A DNA stretch of 64,000 bases, from positions 62,001 through 126,000 of the forward strand of contig NZ_CANNCR010000010.1 of NCBI RefSeq assembly GCF_947503125.1, read 5' to 3'. The notes beneath the pieces are model-generated. The model worked only from the letters and a program-made list of their open reading frames with translations, did not search any database and was not told the origin of the DNA. The stretch is from an uncultured Metabacillus sp. GTDB taxonomy: Bacteria > Bacillota > Bacilli > Bacillales > Bacillaceae. The position numbers were made by a program, and so were the translations under genes. This document shows positions 27,353 to 36,683 of this stretch, piece by piece (position 1 is the stretch's first letter; the number at the start of each line of letters is the position of its first letter).

Positions 27353-28183
27353 TCAATCTTCTAAAATGTAAGCTTGTTTAATCTTTTCTATACCTTTGGA
27401 TGCAACCTCTAATGGAGATTGATGATCGAAGTTTTCACAAAATAATTCCAAGGATAAAAAGCCATTGTAGCCTATTTGATTTAAAAGTGATGCCAGTTTT
27501 TTGTTTGGTGCGATGCCATCTCCTGGAAATACGCGATCACGGTCACTGATATGTTCTCTCTTTGGAGTAGAGGGATAATCGTTGACATGGACGATCCCGA
27601 TATTATTTGCACGTAAATAATCCAAATTCTCTATCTTGCTTCCACCCGTATACATATGAAAAGGGTCTAGTAAAACTTTAACGTCTGGTACTCCGCTTTC
27701 CATAGCTATGAAGAGTGCTTCACTCAATTTGGAGAGCCTTTTTGATTTTCCCCAGAATTCTAGATATGGCTCAACACCTATTCTGCGTGCAAGATTCGCT
27801 AATTGACCAAAATGAAGTGCAATAGTCTCTAATGAAACCCCTTCAACGTGACCGCTGGGGGGAGCGGCAACTGCCTTGCAGCCTAATTTCTTTAACAACG
27901 TGATTTCTCGTTCTGCTTGGTCCAGACCTTTTTTACGAATTTCTTCATTAACATCTGTCCACTTAAAAAAAGTAATGGCGTTAACAACTGAAATACCGCT
28001 ATCTTCTATCAAGCCTCTGAGTTCTTTAATGGATCCGCCATTATCGAGATATTCTTCAATATCTTTGACCCAAAGTTCAATCCCATCATAACCTGCTTCA
28101 GCAGCAATATTTACTTGTTCTTTTACATCTAATTTAAAAGGAATCAACGTAGATGTGTTCAAGGCCAGCTTAAAATGGAACAA
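27353..28183 (-). CDS. Sugar phosphate isomerase/epimerase-like TIM barrel (AP endonuclease family 2)
   Basis: 276 residues with GYDGIELWVKDIEEY near the start, LLDPFHMYTGG and IVHVNDYPS, and GFLSLELF at the C-terminal end, the metal-binding pattern of the xylose-isomerase-like barrel. Such proteins isomerise or epimerise sugars, inosose or keto-sugars. TTG start at 28183 with AAGGAGG 8 nt upstream. It lies between an oxidoreductase gene and GH127; a pathway in which a Gfo/Idh/MocA enzyme oxidises a sugar and this enzyme rearranges it is plausible but unproven. Confidence 0.87.
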   Translation of the reverse strand: MFHFKLALNTSTLIPFKLDVKEQVNIAAEAGYDGIELWVKDIEEYLDNGGSIKELRGLIEDSGISVVNAITFFKWTDVNEEIRKKGLDQAEREITLLKKLGCKAVAAPPSGHVEGVSLETIALHFGQLANLARRIGVEPYLEFWGKSKRLSKLSEALFIAMESGVPDVKVLLDPFHMYTGGSKIENLDYLRANNIGIVHVNDYPSTPKREHISDRDRVFPGDGIAPNKKLASLLNQIGYNGFLSLELFCENFDHQSPLEVASKGIEKIKQAYILED

Positions 28184-28227
28184 AAATTTTCCCTCCTTAT
28201 TAAGAAATGAAATATTTTCTTTTCCGG

Positions 28228-29277
28228 TTAGTTCACTTCCAATGTTCTTTTTTCTAAGTGACTCTGTTTCGCCATCTCAATCAACAAGATCGCTAATCGA
28301 GCTTGTTCCGGCTTAACGACAAGTTCCTCACGTCCCATAATATGTTCGTAAATATTTTGGTAGTATGATTGGTAAGAACCTGGAATGGTTTCAACACGCC
28401 CAATAACATGTAGATTGTTAATGTCTGTGTTCAATGTTCCCCACCACTCTTTTGATTCTCTTCCCCAAGCCGGTGAATGAGGAGTCAATCCTTGTTTTAA
28501 TGCTTCCTCCTGGGGATCGATTCCGTATTTAACAAAAGATCCACTTGTTCCATGAAGTTTATAGCGAGGACCTTGTTCTCGTGCAACCAATGAAGAAATC
28601 AATCTTACATGTAATCCATTTTGATAACCTAACTTTACATCGAAATAATCGTCTGCTTGGGTATTTGGCCGCAACGTACGAAGATTTGCCTGAATCGTTT
28701 TCGGCTTGCCAAAAAGACATAGGGCTTGATCAAGAAAATGGACACCTAAATCATAAAGCTGGCCAGCACCGATGGACGTGCTGTCTCTCCAATTTGTACC
28801 TGCTATTGGGCTGAATCTGTCCCAGCGAAATTCAACTTCAGTCATTCTCCCCAGCAAGTTTTCCTTCACAATGTTTTGGATGGTCAGAAAATCTCCATCC
28901 CATCTGCGGTTATGAAATACACTAAGCACCCTATTCCTTTTTTTCGCTAAAGAAATTAGCATATCCGCTTCAGCTGTGGTTGTCGTAAAAGGCTTTTCAA
29001 CGACCACGTGCTTTCCTGCTAACAATGCGTCCCGTACAAACGTGACATGGTCAGTGCTTGGAGTTGTAACAACAATAAGATCGATTTCTTCATCTTGATA
29101 TAAGTTTTCAACATGCTGAACGTATTCCACAGATGGATAGCGTTCCTTATCACTCTTTCCACTCCGACTAACGATTTTCTGTATGTTCAATTGAGGGATC
29201 GATGATATAACTGGAGCGTGAAAGGTGCGAGCTGCAAAACCAAAGCCAATAATACCTACTCGGACGGTTTCGTTCAT
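28228..29277 (-). CDS. Gfo/Idh/MocA-family oxidoreductase
   Basis: 349 residues from ATG 29277 (AGGA 7 nt upstream; an in-frame start 51 nt earlier has none). Rossmann motif GIIGFGFAARTFHAPV at the N-terminus, EKPF (catalytic Lys region), and DLGVHFLDQAL, the HxxD-type catalytic motif. NAD(P)-dependent oxidation or reduction of a sugar or inositol-like substrate. Operon partner of the two epimerase-like genes. Confidence 0.92.
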   Translation of the reverse strand: MNETVRVGIIGFGFAARTFHAPVISSIPQLNIQKIVSRSGKSDKERYPSVEYVQHVENLYQDEEIDLIVVTTPSTDHVTFVRDALLAGKHVVVEKPFTTTTAEADMLISLAKKRNRVLSVFHNRRWDGDFLTIQNIVKENLLGRMTEVEFRWDRFSPIAGTNWRDSTSIGAGQLYDLGVHFLDQALCLFGKPKTIQANLRTLRPNTQADDYFDVKLGYQNGLHVRLISSLVAREQGPRYKLHGTSGSFVKYGIDPQEEALKQGLTPHSPAWGRESKEWWGTLNTDINNLHVIGRVETIPGSYQSYYQNIYEHIMGREELVVKPEQARLAILLIEMAKQSHLEKRTLEVN

Positions 29278-29380
29278 ATCATTTTCCTTTCTCATATACT
29301 TTTTGCCGATCCCCCAATCTTCCAGCAAAGGCAGAAAATCGATGGATCGGCATCATGGATTCTATAAAAATAGGTTTTTA

Positions 29381-30250
29381 TTATTTAAAGTACTGTCTTA
29401 AATGGTGAAACGCTTTTTCAATCCCTTTTCGTTCCGCTTCGATCGAGCCCCAATAACTATGATCTTCTAATTCGATACTAATTGCCCCCTGATAACCGAG
29501 AAGGTCTAATCGAACAGCCACTTTCCCCCAGTCTACCTCGCCGCGTCCAGGAATGGTATAGCGCCATGAGCCTTCTGAAAAACTATACTTTTCACCAAAC
29601 GTAGCGTGAATTACACCACATTCATAAAGCTCATCTTGCAAAATTTCGGTGTCCTTTCCGTGACAGTGATTAATTCTTTCACCGAATTCAGTTAATACTC
29701 TTACATAATCAATTCCTAAACGGACAAGATGAGAGGGGTCATAGGTCATCCCGAAATGTTTTGATGGTACCGTTTCAAACATGGCTCTCAACATTTCAGG
29801 AGTACAACCTAATGTTGGATAATGGGGCGCTGGTCCCGGCCAGCCTTCAATAGCGATGTAGATCCCCATCTGTTCTGCATGCCTGATAATTTCCGGAAAC
29901 GTTTCTTTCCAGATCGCAAATCCTTCCTTGCGTGGCATTGTATGATCCTCAGGAACCAGACACATGAATAACACGCGCCCTCCTAATTGTGCAATGTCTG
30001 TCATCTGCTTTTTCAGATCTTCTACCGCATTTATACGTCTGTTTTCATCCTAACTTAATAGACTGGCCCCATTCCTTGCATCGACAGAACCGATGCCTAT
30101 ACCAGCTTTTTGACATGCTTCTTTTGTTTCTGGTGTTAAACGCGGAACATCAAGGGTATCCAATCCAACCTGTGCAGCCCATGCAGCAGCACTTTCGATT
30201 CCTTCTGCCCCAATCTTAGGTGGAATGCGCATCCCAATTTGACATTTCAT
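29381..30250 (-). pseudogene. Sugar phosphate isomerase/epimerase-like gene interrupted by in-frame TAG
   Basis: A single frame of 290 codons from ATG 30250 (GGAGGA 10 nt upstream) to 29381, with TAG at codon 67 (30050-30052). Before it the protein reads GLDTLDVPRLTPET...; after it, in the same frame, LKKQMTDIAQLGGRVLF and the metal-site segments IAIEGWPGP, MTYDPSHLV, HCHGKD and ISIELEDH. All key barrel residues are present, so only the stop breaks it. Restart at ATG 30004 would lose the first third of the barrel. Second amber codon of this kind in the window. Confidence 0.88.
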
Positions 30251-30266
30251 GGCTTTAGTTCCTCCT

Positions 30267-31256
30267 CTAATGATTCGCTTTCATTGTTGTGTACGGGTTA
30301 TAGCCTGCTGCTTCATAAACCATTTCCGAAAACTTGACAACTTTTAATGCGAACTCTCCTGGAACCTTTACTTCGTGCCGTCCCAGAATGGCATCGATAA
30401 AGCTTTTGTCTTGATTGGTTGTTTGTTCTGGTAATTCAGGAACAATCGGCTCATGACCTGAACGATGCAGTGTGATCTTGCCATTATCATAAAAAATGCC
30501 GCCATTTTCACCGCAAAATACATAGGTTTCATGCCAGGTAGGTGCGCGTCCAATTAGGTTTAGACCTGCCACAACCCCTTCTTCGAAACGAATAGAGGTA
30601 AACGTATCGATTTCGACCGGTGCACCTTGGTTCGATAACTGCGAATAAACTTCTATCGGTGTTAAACCTGTTGTCCAAAGCAGGACATCAATGATATGGC
30701 TGCCTGAGTCCATCAGAAACCCGCCTCCTGATAAATTCGGTACTTGCCGCCATGAAATATTCTGTCCCTGACCTCTCCACCATTGTTGGTATAATGAAGC
30801 AGTAATCGAAGTGAGCTTCCCGATTTCCCCTTTTGCGATCACATCACGAATATAAATGAATTCAGGTTGGAAATGACGCTGATACGATACTTGCATCACT
30901 TTGCCCGATTGTTCGGCAGTTTCGATTAGTTGCTTTGCCTCTGTTGATGAACACGTCATCGGCTTTTCAATTAAGACATGAAGTCCTTCGTTCAAGACAT
31001 CTGTTGCTTGTTGAAAATGCAAAGTATGTGGAGAGCAGATGACGACAGCATCGAGAGTAGCATCTTCAAGCATGTCGCGGTATTCGGAAAATTGCTGGAT
31101 ATCTTGCAGCCCAAATTTCGTAACAAATCGTTCCCTAGCTTGAACATTTACATCTGTAATCGCCTTTATTTCCACCTCTTCTAATTCCAATAACTGCCCA
31201 GCATGAAGGTGGGCAATCCCGCCAGTACCAATAAATCCTACGCGAATTTTGCTCAT
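30267..31256 (-). CDS. Gfo/Idh/MocA-family oxidoreductase
   Basis: 329 residues from ATG 31256 (MSKIRVGFIGTGGIAHLHAG). N-terminal Rossmann glycine motif, IEKPMTCS with the conserved EKP, and DSGSHIIDVLLW, the catalytic His/Asp region. It is not closely similar to the other oxidoreductase of the operon, so the two probably act on different intermediates or in opposite directions. Located between the binding-protein gene and the broken epimerase gene. Confidence 0.92.
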   Translation of the reverse strand: MSKIRVGFIGTGGIAHLHAGQLLELEEVEIKAITDVNVQARERFVTKFGLQDIQQFSEYRDMLEDATLDAVVICSPHTLHFQQATDVLNEGLHVLIEKPMTCSSTEAKQLIETAEQSGKVMQVSYQRHFQPEFIYIRDVIAKGEIGKLTSITASLYQQWWRGQGQNISWRQVPNLSGGGFLMDSGSHIIDVLLWTTGLTPIEVYSQLSNQGAPVEIDTFTSIRFEEGVVAGLNLIGRAPTWHETYVFCGENGGIFYDNGKITLHRSGHEPIVPELPEQTTNQDKSFIDAILGRHEVKVPGEFALKVVKFSEMVYEAAGYNPYTTMKANH

Positions 31257-31295
31257 ATCCGATTCCACTCCTCTATAAAATTTGTCGTTTATTAA

Positions 31296-32896
31296 TCAAT
31301 TTTTCTGATGACGTTCATATGCCTGCTTGTAGATATCAATTAGCTTGTCTAAATCCATGTCTTCGATGGTTTTGACATATTTATCCCATTCAGACAATGA
31401 GGATTCACCAGTAATGAATTTTGCTCTCATTTGTGTGACGTACGTATTTAAATCCCGTTCAATACGGGTGATCGTTTTTAATTCATCATCTTTAAAATAA
31501 ACGCTTGGATAAACCGGTGTCTCATAAGGAATCAATTTTTTCTTATCTTCCTCACGCACCCATTCGCCAAATTTGTCATTACCCCATTTCCAGCCTAACT
31601 GATCTTGTGCAAATCTTCGAATCGGTACGCCAATTCCCCAGTCTGGAGAAATGGATGATCGAAAATCCTCAGGGCTGTCAAAGCCTGAAGGAGCATCTTT
31701 TATTAACCTTTCCTGCTTCGTATTTGCATCTTTCCACTCCCAATAGGTACCTTCTACCCCATTATGAAGAAGATCCGCCCCTTCTATTGAATAGGAGTAA
31801 TCCACCCATCTGATCGTAGCTTCTGGATGTTCATTTTCCTTTGTAATTGCGAATGTACCATGGCCAATTCCAGTAGATTCCGGTACAATTGGCTGATCGA
31901 TGAATTCACTAGTCAATGGGTGAAATACCGGGTTGTCAGTTCGATCGGTGGATCCTCCTAAAACAAACGCCGGATGAGCATCAGCAAAGACCCCGATTAA
32001 ATTTTCGTGTCCTTTCGCCTTTTTTGTGGATTTGTTTGAGAAAATGATTCATGATCAAATAAGTCTTCTTCCCAAAGTTTATTCATGTATTCTAAATAAG
32101 CTTTATACTCTTCCCGAACAGGACTATATACAACTTCACCATCTTTTAGTGATATCCCGCTGCCTGTTAGACCAAAGGCTGCAAGCAAATAGGAATCAAA
32201 TTCACCTACACCGTTATGATTGCTTAAAGGAAGTTCATCAGCTTTTCCATTTTTGTTGGGATCTTCAGTTTTAAAGCGTTTAAGCAGATTGTAAAATTCG
32301 TCAGTTGTTTTTGGTAATTCTGTTACACCAAGATTTTTCAACCATTCACCGTTGTACCACATATGCCAATAGGAAGGTTGATCATCAACTGAAGGCAAAG
32401 CATATATATGACCATCAGGTGCTGTAATCGCTTTTTTTACTTCTGGGCTTTCTTCCAGCATCTTTTTAATATTTGGAGCGTACTTGTCAATCAAATCTTC
32501 AAGAGGAATTAAAATTCCGTTGCCGCCATATTTAATTTGTTCCTGGTGATTGATATCAGATGCGTAGAAGATATCAGGCAGATCTCCGCTGGCTAATAAT
32601 AATTGCTTCTTCGTTAGGAAATCATCTCGTGGAGGTGTTTCGAACTTGAAGTTAATATTTGTAAGTTTCTCCATTTCCTTAAAATACTCTCTATCTTTCC
32701 ATTCCCCTTTTCCAACGTGAGGACCGACCATTGTTAAAGTGATTTTTTCATCAACGATTGGAAAACCGCTCTCGTTAATGGCTGCTTTAGGTTCATTTTT
32801 TGAAGTTTCATTGCTAGCCTCATTGGATTTACAGCCAAACAACACGCTTGACATTAACACTGTTGTCATCAAGAAAACAGGTATCTTTTTTCTTAT
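31296..32896 (-). pseudogene. Extracellular sugar-binding lipoprotein (LplA type), lost start and frameshift
   Basis: Corrected length 533 residues. At 32894-32896, exactly 8 nt after the GGGAG ribosome binding site, stands ATA where ATG is expected; the codons following give RKKIPVFLM...SVLFGC, a perfect lipoprotein signal with lipobox. A TTG/ATG 24 nt downstream opens the frame but would drop the positive N-region. A second lesion is in an A6 run (32020-32025): adding one A joins FSQTNPQKK to AKGHENLIGVFADAHP. The body matches LplA/YtcQ-type binding proteins and partners the two permeases upstream. Confidence 0.85.
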
Positions 32897-33026
32897 GTAA
32901 AAAACTCCCTTCTAACGTCTTGAAAAAGACTTTACTAACTTCCTGGGTACTACTTGCCTAAATACAACCCTTATGGATATCCCCTCCCTTCATAGTGTGT
33001 AACAGACCTCATCATGGGGTGCCAAC

Positions 33027-33935
33027 TTAACCCTTAATCGAACCGATCATGACACCTTTAACAAAATATCTTTGCAGGAACGGGTACGCGATAAGCATCG
33101 GCAAAGTTGAAACAATAATGACTGCATATTTTAAGACCGCTGAGAGGTCTGCTTTCTGATTCATAACCTCTGCATTAGCTATAGCCATAGCAGGGTCCAT
33201 TGTCTCTGTGGATATTTCTTGGAGGACAAGAATTTTTCTTAATACCATTTGCAATGGATACTTCGCCTCATCATTCAGGTAAATTAAAGCACTAAAGTAT
33301 TCATTCCAATGCCCCACACCGTAAAACAGAGCCATTACCGCGACAATAGGCATTGACAATGGGAGAACGATTTTAAAAAACAGTTTTGTATTTGTGCAAC
33401 CATCGATACTTGCTGCATCTTCTAATTCTTTCGGAATGGTTACTTGAAAAAATGTTCGACATAAAATGATATTCCAAATGGAGGCTGCATTAGGAATGAC
33501 GAGTGCCCAAACGGTATTAATCATTCCTAAATTTTTAACGAGTAAATAAGATGGAATCAGGCCGCCGCTGAAAAACATCGTAAACACAAACATCATCATA
33601 AAAAAATTCCGGCCGACTAATTTTTTTCGAGATAAAGCATAAGCTGCCGGTAAAGTGACAAATAAGTTTATTGATACACCTAATAACGTATAAAAAATTG
33701 TATTTCGATAACCGATCCAGATCTCATCATATTGAAAAAGCAATTCATACCCTACAAAGGTGATGCCCTTAGGCAATAGCCACATTTTTCCTTGGTTGAC
33801 CAAAGTTGGATCACTTATCGAAGCGCTTACAATATAGATCAGCGGATATAAAATCATCACCAAGATGACAAATAGAAAGCAATGAACAAAAAACTTAAAA
33901 ATTAGATCTGATCGACTTTCTCTAATCGCGGACAT
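33027..33935 (-). CDS. ABC transporter permease, LplC type
   Basis: 302 residues, about six membrane helices, EAA loop ELEDAASIDGCTNTKLFFKI, C-terminal KGVMIGSIKG. Intact, with AGAAAGGAGAGG before the ATG. It would pair with the LplB-type permease and the LplA-type lipoprotein to import an oligosaccharide, using a shared ATPase from elsewhere. Both partners are broken here, so the importer may be inactive. Confidence 0.92.
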   Translation of the reverse strand: MSAIRESRSDLIFKFFVHCFLFVILVMILYPLIYIVSASISDPTLVNQGKMWLLPKGITFVGYELLFQYDEIWIGYRNTIFYTLLGVSINLFVTLPAAYALSRKKLVGRNFFMMMFVFTMFFSGGLIPSYLLVKNLGMINTVWALVIPNAASIWNIILCRTFFQVTIPKELEDAASIDGCTNTKLFFKIVLPLSMPIVAVMALFYGVGHWNEYFSALIYLNDEAKYPLQMVLRKILVLQEISTETMDPAMAIANAEVMNQKADLSAVLKYAVIIVSTLPMLIAYPFLQRYFVKGVMIGSIKG

Positions 33936-33953
33936 TTTACCTCTCCTTTCTGC

Positions 33954-34948
33954 CTACCAAAGACTTGTCTCACTCCGTTTTCTAGCAATCTGATTAACGA
34001 TGACGAGAATCGTTGCATTTATGACAGCATCAAACAAACCAACTGCAGTAGAATAGCTATATTGGGCATCTAAAATACCTGTTCGATAGACAAAGGTTGC
34101 AATAACATCTGAAGACTCCATATTTAAATCATTTTGCATGAGTAAAATCTTTTGAAACCCAACCGACAACAAACTACCCATATCTAAGATAAACAAAATA
34201 ATAATGGTTGGAAGCAGTGCCGGAATGTTAATATGCCAAATCCGTTGCAATCTTGAAGCACCGTCAACTTTGGCAGATTCATGCAGCTGGGGATCAACAC
34301 CAGACAATGCAGCGATATAGATAATGGCTCCCCATCCCATCCCATCCCTTGCCATACGCCAGATAATACAAAAACGGTTTTAAACCATCCTGGATCCTGC
34401 ATAAAATCGATCGGTTCAACTCCAAATAAACCTAGAATATGATTAATCAGGCCAGTTTGAGGTGAAAGAAATGCAATGATCATACCGACCATAACAACGA
34501 GTGAAATAAAATGAGGTGCATATGTAATCGTTTGTAATCCCCGTTTATACATCCCATCCTTTACTTCGTTAAAAGCCAATGCTAAAATGATCGGCATTGG
34601 AAACCCTATAACAAGCGAATAAAGACTGATACCAATCGTATTCTTTATCAAATCCCAAAAATAGTAAGAGCTAAAAAAATCTTCAAACCACATAAATCCA
34701 ACCCAAGGACTGTCCCAAACTCCCAAAGCGGGATTAAAGTCTTTAAAAGCAATAAGAACACCGTATAAAGGAACATAATGAAAGATTAAAAAATATAGAA
34801 ATGCTGGTAATAGAAATACATATAATTCCCAACTTCTAGCGATGTCTTTTAATGTTTTCTTTCGATTTTCTATTTTTAATTCTTTCTTCCTTTTCGTTGA
34901 TAAATGTGGAATCTTATTAGATGTGGCTTGATTCAATTCAGAAGCCAT
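33954..34948 (-). pseudogene. ABC transporter permease, LplB type, frameshifted by a 5-bp repeat expansion
   Basis: Start ATG 34948 behind GGAGGGG. The first 200 codons read normally up to VLSGVWQGMGW, then shift; the continuation GAIIYIAALSGVDPQLHESAKVDGAS is in another frame. At the break the sequence holds three tandem GGGAT units (34334-34348); with two units the frame is perfect and gives 329 residues, the usual LplB length. First gene of the operon that ends with GH127. Confidence 0.9.
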
Positions 34949-35086
34949 CAAAAACCCCTCCCCTCCAATATCTCAATAAAACGTTACATCCCAAATATTA
35001 CTTTCTCATTAATAGAATCATTGAAGACGATAACTCATAGAAAATGGTTTCATTTCCCCTCCTCTTAATCTATCATTTAAAAAAAA

Positions 35087-35100
35087 TGATAGCGTTTTCA
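35087..35100. promoter_or_regulatory. cre site (CcpA operator) at the start of the lpl-type operon
   Basis: TGATAGCGTTTTCA fits the CcpA consensus with one mismatch. It lies directly downstream of the -10 box, so CcpA would block transcription. Confidence 0.75.
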
Positions 35101-35128
35101 TTATAATTGATATAATAACTAATATTAA
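35100..35128 (-). promoter_or_regulatory. SigA promoter of the lplBC-GH127 operon
   Basis: Minus strand: TTAATA (35123-35128), 17 nt, TATAAT (35100-35105). The weak -35 suggests activation or the overlap with the operator at 35125-35140. Confidence 0.6.
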
Positions 35129-35140
35129 TATGTGTATCAA
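35125..35140. promoter_or_regulatory. Candidate operator TTAATATGTGTATCAA
   Basis: Shares the TAnTATG(Y)(R)TAT core with sites at 38017-38030 and 39374-39386. It overlaps the -35 box of the operon. Possibly bound by the GntR/LacI-hybrid regulator encoded at 38116-39219; inference from three sites only. The 34949-35346 gap contains no gene. Confidence 0.35.
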
Positions 35141-35270
35141 TATAAGTTTATATAAAATTATTTAATTAATATAAGATATGGTTTCGAGGAAATATTAGAA
35201 CTATAATATTTGCTGAGATATTTTTATTATTCGGTCAACAAATCATTTTTTAATACCTCATGGCATACCA

Positions 35271-35298
35271 AAAAGGGTATACGAATCTCGCATACCCT
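35271..35298 (-). terminator. Terminator of the GH76 gene
   Basis: AGGGTAT and ATACCCT pair, followed on the minus strand by TTTTT. Confidence 0.8.
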
Positions 35299-35346
35299 CT
35301 ATTATTTGGCTTATAAAAGTTATATCATCAATTTGTTTGTCGCAAA

Positions 35347-36501
35347 TCACTTCTTATCAATGTTCAAGATTGATTCTTTAGTAGCAAGATTAGCGTAAAT
35401 CTCCACCATTGCTGACTGTTCTAAAAGTGAGACTGATCTGTTCGGGTCTAATTTGAATAAACCGGTTTCTGGATCACGAACGGTTTTCCACATTTCATCA
35501 GCATATGCTTGCATAAATTTACGATAGGTCTGATTATTGTTTACAGACTCTAACAGTTGCAGATTCTTAAAGAATATGGCGTTAAAATATGGCGGATCTG
35601 AAAATAGACGGGAGCCGCCATAATATTCGAGCGCCTTATCCGCGATATCTTCGGCACGTTTCAAATACGTAAGGTCGCCTGTAGCCTTATAAAATAAAAC
35701 ACTGGCTCCTATCATAACACCTTGATTATAGGTCCATTGTCTTTTGTTAATATTACCTTCAAGATCAATATGATCCCAGTACAGTCCATTCGGTGCAAGC
35801 ATGCAGCTGTTTACCCAATCATACATTTTCTTAGACCAATCTAAATAATACTGCTCTCCTGTGATGTCATATAACAACAGACCTATTTCAGCTGCCGGGG
35901 CATTCGAAATAGTATTTCGGTCATTACTCCATGGTGCCTGAGTCCAGAATACACCGCCTGCACAAGGGTGAGAAGGATCGTTATCCCAGCCGTAAACAGC
36001 CAGATCGAAAAGTTGTTTCGCTCGGTTTAATGCGGCTTCATCACCTGTTGTATCATATATTTTGATAAAGTTGAGCGCAAGCCAATGATTGTCATCATAA
36101 AACTTATCTCCACCGTTGCCAAGAGGAGGACGGACGTAGGAATCATAGCCTGGCGGGTCTGTTTCATTGTTCCAGTACAATTCAACCCCTTGCAAGCGAT
36201 CCTGTACATCATCCTTGTAAGTATCTCCTACCTTGTCAAGTTGTGACATATCAATTGTCGTTGCCATGGCACGCGAGAATGGCCATACATAAGAATATGG
36301 ATTACCGCCGTTATGCGGATATTCCTCAAGGTAAAGCTTAGAGTCCGGCAGATAGAAGTATTTTTGCAGAGCCTGATAAGAATCGATGGCACGCTCCAAA
36401 TTTTTCTGTTTGAGTGGTGCAGCTTCAGCGTTTAGACCAGGAAATGCAATGGAAACTAACAAGAGTGATAAGACGGTCAATATAAATAACGGTTTAGGCA
36501 T
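35347..36501 (-). CDS. Secreted GH76 endo-alpha-1,6-mannanase
   Basis: 384 residues with a Sec signal peptide (hydrophobic 5-21, likely cleavage after NAEA near 27). The catalytic pair Asp136-Asp137 is in KFYDDNHW, the GH76 signature, preceded by WPFSRAMA and followed by an alpha-barrel repeat pattern (TGDEAALNRAKQLFD and similar). GH76 cuts the alpha-1,6 backbone of yeast or fungal mannan outside the cell. GAGGAGGAG precedes the ATG. It has its own terminator, and the GH125 gene lies just upstream on the same strand. Confidence 0.9.
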   Translation of the reverse strand: MPKPLFILTVLSLLLVSIAFPGLNAEAAPLKQKNLERAIDSYQALQKYFYLPDSKLYLEEYPHNGGNPYSYVWPFSRAMATTIDMSQLDKVGDTYKDDVQDRLQGVELYWNNETDPPGYDSYVRPPLGNGGDKFYDDNHWLALNFIKIYDTTGDEAALNRAKQLFDLAVYGWDNDPSHPCAGGVFWTQAPWSNDRNTISNAPAAEIGLLLYDITGEQYYLDWSKKMYDWVNSCMLAPNGLYWDHIDLEGNINKRQWTYNQGVMIGASVLFYKATGDLTYLKRAEDIADKALEYYGGSRLFSDPPYFNAIFFKNLQLLESVNNNQTYRKFMQAYADEMWKTVRDPETGLFKLDPNRSVSLLEQSAMVEIYANLATKESILNIDKK

Positions 36502-36683
36502 TTCATCTCCTCCTCAAAGTAATATAAACTTGCTTCTGGACAAAAGATGGTTATATATAGCATCATGTAAGTTTAAAGGTATTGAATTCTCTCAATTTAT
36601 TATTCTCCTACAAACATATCGTTATATAATCATCTGCATGAAAGATGCTAACCTTTTGCTTTGTCTTTTAATCTACTATTATT

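Noticed and set aside
6825-30052. Pyrrolysine decoding of the two TAG codons
   Set aside because: No pyl genes in the window, family members have ordinary residues there and no insertion element is visible; I keep ordinary suppression only as an open test.
32020-32025. Programmed -1 frameshift at the A6 run of the binding-protein gene
   Set aside because: The zero-frame phase (CAA AAA AGG) does not fit the canonical X XXY YYZ heptamer and there is no stimulatory stem-loop seen; a simple lost base, plus the ATA start, is more economical.
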